Below, piece by piece: positions 41,927 to 45,762 of a stretch of DNA of 45,762 nucleotides; the stretch's first letter is position 1; each line of letters starts with the position of its first letter. Below the pieces are notes generated by a model. That model was not told the origin of the DNA. It did not search any database and saw nothing but the letters and a program-made list of their open reading frames with translations. The position numbers and the translations under genes are program-made. The stretch is from Pseudomonas sp. GM79 (GTDB lineage: Bacteria; Pseudomonadota; Gammaproteobacteria; Pseudomonadales; Pseudomonadaceae): positions 1 through 45,762 of the forward strand of contig NZ_AKJE01000060.1 in the NCBI RefSeq assembly GCF_000282495.1, written 5' to 3'.

Positions 41927-44725
41927 ATGATGGATGGTCAATCGAATAGTCCAGATGACAGCAACGTTTTTGTGCTTTATCCGGTGATGATTCCGGGATG
42001 GGTTACCCCGGTCCAACCTGCCGGGATTGCTGATGGTGGTATTCCCAAGAGGATCTACGACGAAGCACCCGAAGGCCTTGAATGCTTGATTGATCCATGG
42101 ATCGAGTTCAGAACCCGGGGGATCGAACCCCTGGCCCTCAATGATCGCGTTGATTTATATATCGACAGCTGGCCAGCAGCGGTGGCCGGCAAAACCATTC
42201 AGCCGGCTGATGTAGATCAGCGGATTGCACTGCACATACCCAAAGACCGTCTGAGAGAGGGGGTTAACGAGATTTACTACAAGGTTACCCGCCCCAGCGA
42301 GAACTCCTCTCGGGACTCTCGGAAATTGAAGGTGCTGTACCATCGTTTCACTCCTGGTGAGCCCGATCATTCGCAACGTACGGTCCAGTTACCCCCCGAG
42401 GTGGTGAACAAGGGCATCGATAAAGCGATGGCGGAGCGGGGTGTAGTGGTCGGATTCGACTACCCCTTCAGACGGGCATACGACCTCATTCGTTTGAATG
42501 TTGGCAGGACTTACATCGACCGTCGTGTCGAACCCAACGAAGCAAGCCCTATTACAACGACGCTTTTCACCCCGACCTTCGAAGCCGCCGGCGATAATGA
42601 TAAAACACGCTTTGAATATCTGATCATTGATCAGTTGAGCAACACCTCAGTTCTATCTGCTCCCACTTACATCGATGTTCACCTTGCCCGACTTGACCTG
42701 AAGGCTCCGTTTCTGGTGTCGCCGGCCACCAGCCCTATTGATTCGCTGGGGTATCCGAACGGCGTTATCGTACGCGTCGAGTTTTTGTCGGCGCAGACGG
42801 GCGATAAGGCTCAGTTGATCGAAAGCAACCCACTGCCCGGTTCAGTGCCGTTTCGGCAACATCCGTTCAACAGTAATAACCGGGCCAACTTTACCCTTAG
42901 TCCGGAGTTTCTTAGGGCACGGCACGGCACGGGTTTCGAGTTGCGCTGGCAATTGATTCGCGACGGAAAATCGATCGGTGAGTCAGAACCACTGCGACTG
43001 GAAGTGAAGCAGATTGCCGAATTCCTGAAACCTTCGATCAAAGAGGCCAATGGTTCCACCCTGAATCCGGTTGCCGCGAAAGACGTTTTGACGGTAGTCG
43101 TGCCCGCCAATGCTGTCTTGTTACCAACTGACCGAGTGATCGTCAAATGGACCGGGGCGCCCGGTACCCCGGCTGCTGGTTCGCATACGTCGGTGCCAAG
43201 AGAGTTGGGCCTAAACTTCGAATTCCCTATCCCCAACAGTGTGGTGGCGTTCAACCTGGGCTTGAGTGTGACGGTGTCCTATACCATCACCCGAGGTAAC
43301 GGCGATCCAATACCGTCGCAGACGTTTACGTTGGCTGTGCAGGCATTACCGCAGTCGGCATTGAACCGCCCGACGATCACGCAAGCCGATAACAATGGCG
43401 AAGGTCCGGAACTGGACGTTACCAAACTGACGGGCAATGGCACCATGAGAATGAGCGATTGGCCGCTGATTGCCGTAGGTCAGTTCGTGTGGATGCATTT
43501 GGAGGGTACAAAAGCTGACGGCAAGCCTTACATCAAACCAATGTGGGCGCCACCCGGCAGTAAGGTCAGTCAAGCATGGGTCCGCGACGGTTTTGCCGCG
43601 TATACCGGTATTCCTCTCGCCGAATTGCAAAACCTGAAAAACGACAGTACGTTGAAAATGGTGTTCAAGGCTGCTTTGGGCCTGGACGTGAGCAAGCCGC
43701 TGTTTTTCCCGGAGCGCACCTATACCATCAAGTCGATTGTCTTGCTTAAGCCAGTAATCACTTCGATAAAAAACGGCAGTACGGAGGTTGGCGTAACCCT
43801 TGAAGTTATCGGCGGCACCGATACCTCGGTAACAGTGACCGGCACCGCGACCGAGAATCTTGAAATCGAGCTTTTTGATAACGGCGTATCGAAGGGAATA
43901 GTTCCGGTTGGGGCCAATAAAGTCTGGAGTAAATCAGTGGCGGTGAAGGTAGGCCTGCACAGTTTTACAGCCAAAGCGAAATATGGTGATAACTCAGTAT
44001 CCACTCCTAGGACTTTCAATCAAAAGGCTCTGTGGAATTTCGTTAATGGCTCATTTCAAGGTTGGGTTGCTCAAGGTAACTATGCAGGAACTCTAAATAA
44101 TAATCATGGGGGGGTCGGATCAAACACTAGTACGCCACAAAACATTTGGCAGGGCATGATCATGGCTTGTCCAATTCAGGTGGAGGCTGGTAAAAGATAC
44201 AAATTTACTTATCAACTTCGCTTTGTTCGCACCGGGAACGCGAACGTGAATGGCACTACAGTGACCCTGTATGTCGGAGCTGCAGCAGTTGGGTCACCGG
44301 TCGGTGTGAACTATAACATCATCGGGCCGGTGTCTGGTTCCGGTCAATACACAGCATCAGCCACCGGCTCAGTCATGCTGAAATTCTACAATCATATCGC
44401 TCAACACTACGGAAATGACTTCAGGTTCAACAATATTACAATGGAAGAAGCGGTGGCAGTGAGAGGGTTTGACGCGCCTGAAAGTCCTGAAGAGATTGTG
44501 GATCGTATGGAAACTGAGAGGCTTGAGAGACTTAAGGCATTCGACGGGCTTACGGATGCTGAGAGACTTAAAAAACTTGAGGGGTTTGTGGAGCCTGGGA
44601 TGCTTGAAGAACTTAAGGGGTTAGGCGAGCTTGAAAGACTTAAAGCTCTTGAGGAACTTGCGGGAATTGCGCCGTTTGATAAGGGAAAGGCGCTTGAGGC
44701 GCTTAAGCAGCAACTAATAGTTTAA
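41927..44725 (+). CDS. Large multidomain protein of unknown function: Ig-like repeats, CBM-like region, charged helical tail
   Basis: A 932-residue protein (ATG at 41927, or a second ATG at 41930 better spaced from AAGGAGA). No signal peptide or membrane helix is seen. The N-part (about 1-250) begins FVLYPVMIPGWVTPVQPAGI and has a beta-rich unit with GLECLIDPWIEFRTRGIEPL. Several beta-sandwich-like repeats follow, each opening with a P.I/P.L motif, at about 250-365, 366-477 and 483-607. A clear bacterial Ig-like domain spans about 608-698 (TVTGTATENLEIELFDNG). Residues about 701-845 look like a carbohydrate-binding jelly roll (NGSFQGW, VEAGKRYKFTYQLRFV, FRFNNITM). The tail, 861-932, is charged and helical with repeated ERL.RLK/LEEL units. 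Its DNA is unlike the neighbours: 13 of 15 leucines are CTT, none CTG, and 4 of 5 arginines from 44504 are AGA/AGG. The region from about 44030 is also AT-rich. I do not recognise the function; secretion by a non-Sec route or a cytoplasmic/phage-like structural role are both open. Confidence 0.85.
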   Translation: MMDGQSNSPDDSNVFVLYPVMIPGWVTPVQPAGIADGGIPKRIYDEAPEGLECLIDPWIEFRTRGIEPLALNDRVDLYIDSWPAAVAGKTIQPADVDQRIALHIPKDRLREGVNEIYYKVTRPSENSSRDSRKLKVLYHRFTPGEPDHSQRTVQLPPEVVNKGIDKAMAERGVVVGFDYPFRRAYDLIRLNVGRTYIDRRVEPNEASPITTTLFTPTFEAAGDNDKTRFEYLIIDQLSNTSVLSAPTYIDVHLARLDLKAPFLVSPATSPIDSLGYPNGVIVRVEFLSAQTGDKAQLIESNPLPGSVPFRQHPFNSNNRANFTLSPEFLRARHGTGFELRWQLIRDGKSIGESEPLRLEVKQIAEFLKPSIKEANGSTLNPVAAKDVLTVVVPANAVLLPTDRVIVKWTGAPGTPAAGSHTSVPRELGLNFEFPIPNSVVAFNLGLSVTVSYTITRGNGDPIPSQTFTLAVQALPQSALNRPTITQADNNGEGPELDVTKLTGNGTMRMSDWPLIAVGQFVWMHLEGTKADGKPYIKPMWAPPGSKVSQAWVRDGFAAYTGIPLAELQNLKNDSTLKMVFKAALGLDVSKPLFFPERTYTIKSIVLLKPVITSIKNGSTEVGVTLEVIGGTDTSVTVTGTATENLEIELFDNGVSKGIVPVGANKVWSKSVAVKVGLHSFTAKAKYGDNSVSTPRTFNQKALWNFVNGSFQGWVAQGNYAGTLNNNHGGVGSNTSTPQNIWQGMIMACPIQVEAGKRYKFTYQLRFVRTGNANVNGTTVTLYVGAAAVGSPVGVNYNIIGPVSGSGQYTASATGSVMLKFYNHIAQHYGNDFRFNNITMEEAVAVRGFDAPESPEEIVDRMETERLERLKAFDGLTDAERLKKLEGFVEPGMLEELKGLGELERLKALEELAGIAPFDKGKALEALKQQLIV

Positions 44726-44769
44726 GGGTTCTAAGGAGAGAACCTGTAATAGGCAAAGCAATAAAGAAT

Positions 44770-44817
44770 AAACGGGATGGATTTATTTCATTTATAAATC
44801 CATCCCGTTTTTTATTT
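44770..44817 (+). terminator. Rho-independent terminator after the large protein
   Basis: AAACGGGATGGATTTAT and ATAAATCCATCCCGTTT form a perfect 17-base stem with a TTCATTT loop, followed by TTTATTTG. It starts 45 bases after the stop codon. Confidence 0.93.
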
Positions 44818-44939
44818 GAAATCAGCAGCCACGCGTAGCAAGCAACATCCTGAAGCACTCTCGCCCACGACACCGGGCACTTTCGGTTCAGGCTGATGGC
44901 CTTAATGATCCGGTTAACCCGAATTCGTGGAGGCAGCAA

Positions 44940-45662
44940 ATGAACACCCGTGGATTGCTCGATCAGTTACTCAAGTCCGGTCAGGATCTGTTGCAGAACA
45001 AGGCTGGCGGGACGCAGAACAAATCGGCTGGCGGTGGGCTGGGCGGCCTGCTCGGCGGTAGTGGTGGGGCTGGCGGGCTCGGCAGCCTGCTTTCGGGCGC
45101 CGGCGGCGGTGCTTTGGCGGCTGGGGCCATGGGTCTGTTGCTGGGCAGCAAGAAGGCTCGCAGTGTGGGCGGCAAGGCCCTGACTTATGGCGGCCTCGCC
45201 GCGCTGGGGGTCATTGCCTATAAGGCTTACGGAAATTGGCAGGCCCAGCAAGGCAGCGCGCCGAAGACCGAACCACAAACCCTCGACCGCGTGCCGGCGG
45301 CGCAAGTCGAGCAACACAGCCAGGCGATTCTCAAGGCGCTGGTGGCGGCGGCCAAAGCCGATGGTCATGTGGATGAACGCGAGCGTGCGTTGATCGAAGG
45401 CGAGTTCACCAAGCTCGACAACGATCAGGAACTGCAGCAGTGGTTGCACGCTGAGCTCAACAAACCGCTGGACCCGACCGACGTCGCCCGCGCTGCGAGT
45501 ACGCCGGAAATGGCGGCTGAAATGTACATCGCCAGTGTGATGCTGGTGGACGAAGAGAGCTTCATGGAAAAGTCCTACCTCGATGAATTGGCGCGGCAGT
45601 TGAAGCTGGAACCGGGGTTGAAGGCCGAGCTTGAGAAGCAGGTGCGGCAGGTTTCTGTGTAA
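44940..45662 (+). CDS. DUF533/TerB-like protein (YebE family)
   Basis: A 240-residue protein matching the DUF533 (YebE-like) family. The N-terminal third is rich in Gly/Ser/Leu/Ala (for example GGGLGGLLGG, about 32-41), then a hydrophobic helix (about 84-97, YGGLAALGVIAYKAYG) that may insert in the inner membrane. The C-terminal half (about 118-235) is a TerB-type helical domain with ILKALVAAAKADGHVDERE and acidic residues (D-G-H-V-D-E) typical of metal-binding TellB/TerB folds. An AGGCAG site precedes the ATG at 44940. It is preceded by a strong terminator, so it has its own promoter in 44818-44939. The cellular role is not established. Confidence 0.88.
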   Translation: MNTRGLLDQLLKSGQDLLQNKAGGTQNKSAGGGLGGLLGGSGGAGGLGSLLSGAGGGALAAGAMGLLLGSKKARSVGGKALTYGGLAALGVIAYKAYGNWQAQQGSAPKTEPQTLDRVPAAQVEQHSQAILKALVAAAKADGHVDERERALIEGEFTKLDNDQELQQWLHAELNKPLDPTDVARAASTPEMAAEMYIASVMLVDEESFMEKSYLDELARQLKLEPGLKAELEKQVRQVSV

Positions 45663-45675
45663 GCGGCGCTTTTTA

Positions 45676-45762
45676 AAAGATCGCAGTTTTCGGCGGCTCC
45701 TACACCGACAGCGTACACCCGTCCCTCAGGGATAAACGCGATCCCGTAGGAGCTGCCGAAGG
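45676..45762. repeat. Palindrome of the GATCGCAG..GCTCCTAC family, cut by window end
   Basis: The left arm AAAGATCGCAGTTTTCGGCG... ending CTCCTAC (45676-45703) faces a right arm beginning GTAGGAGCTGCCGAAGG (45746-45762) that is cut by the window end. Same family as 33157-33255 and 11197-11225. Confidence 0.8.

Noticed and set aside
44703..44939. A 78-codon minus-strand frame downstream of the large protein
   Set aside because: It reads through the strong terminator palindrome and the upstream region of the next gene, with no ribosome binding site or family.

Overview
The window looks like a chromosomal segment of a Pseudomonas of the fluorescens group. The evidence is GC-rich coding sequence with strong G/C third-position bias, the gene orders queA-tgt-yajC-secD-secF and xerD-dsbC-hom-thrC, a Pseudomonas-type DUF3509 gene, and several families of short intergenic palindromes of the REP type (core GTGGGAGCGGGCTTGCTCGC). 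Genus-level confidence is high; the species cannot be read from the sequence alone.

Layout. 1-0.86 kb: decayed IS66-type transposase. 1.3-4.6 kb: an mlaA (vacJ) lipoprotein gene with a small overlapping gene on the minus strand, then an OmpR-type response regulator and its histidine kinase on the plus strand. 4.8-9.9 kb: minus-strand fdsGBAD operon for a soluble NAD-linked molybdenum formate dehydrogenase, each gene overlapping the next by about 4 bases. 10.3-11.4 kb: a minimal two-helix potassium-channel-like protein, a small hypothetical protein and tRNA-Leu(CAA) with its own promoter and terminator. 11.5-16.9 kb: queA, tgt (queuosine in tRNA) and yajC, secD, secF (protein export). 17.0-22.5 kb: glycine-zipper envelope protein, xerD, dsbC, hom, thrC. 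22.6-27.5 kb: a periplasmic-binding/PAS sensor without a kinase, DUF3509, a TIGR02285-like periplasmic protein, a CaiB-type CoA transferase, yaeQ. 27.6-33.1 kb: recJ, an Old Yellow Enzyme (XenA-like), opgD, a 61-residue protein. 33.3-41.7 kb, minus strand: a LysR regulator, an aldehyde dehydrogenase, then a block matching the E. coli ydcSTUV-patD order (binding protein, ATPase, two permeases, second aldehyde dehydrogenase), consistent with uptake and oxidation of putrescine or related amines. 41.9-45.7 kb: a 931/932-residue multidomain protein of unknown function with a compositionally foreign C-terminus, and a DUF533/TerB-like protein.

Most of the window is ordinary core genome. The least explained part is the 932-residue protein at 41.9-44.7 kb: beta-rich Ig-like repeats, a carbohydrate-binding-like jelly-roll region, and a charged helical tail in which 13 of 15 leucines are encoded by CTT and none by CTG. 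Secondary points of interest are the kinase-less BvgS-like sensor that stops next to a REP palindrome, the doubled aldehyde dehydrogenase in the ydc-type operon, and large palindromes placed inside that operon.
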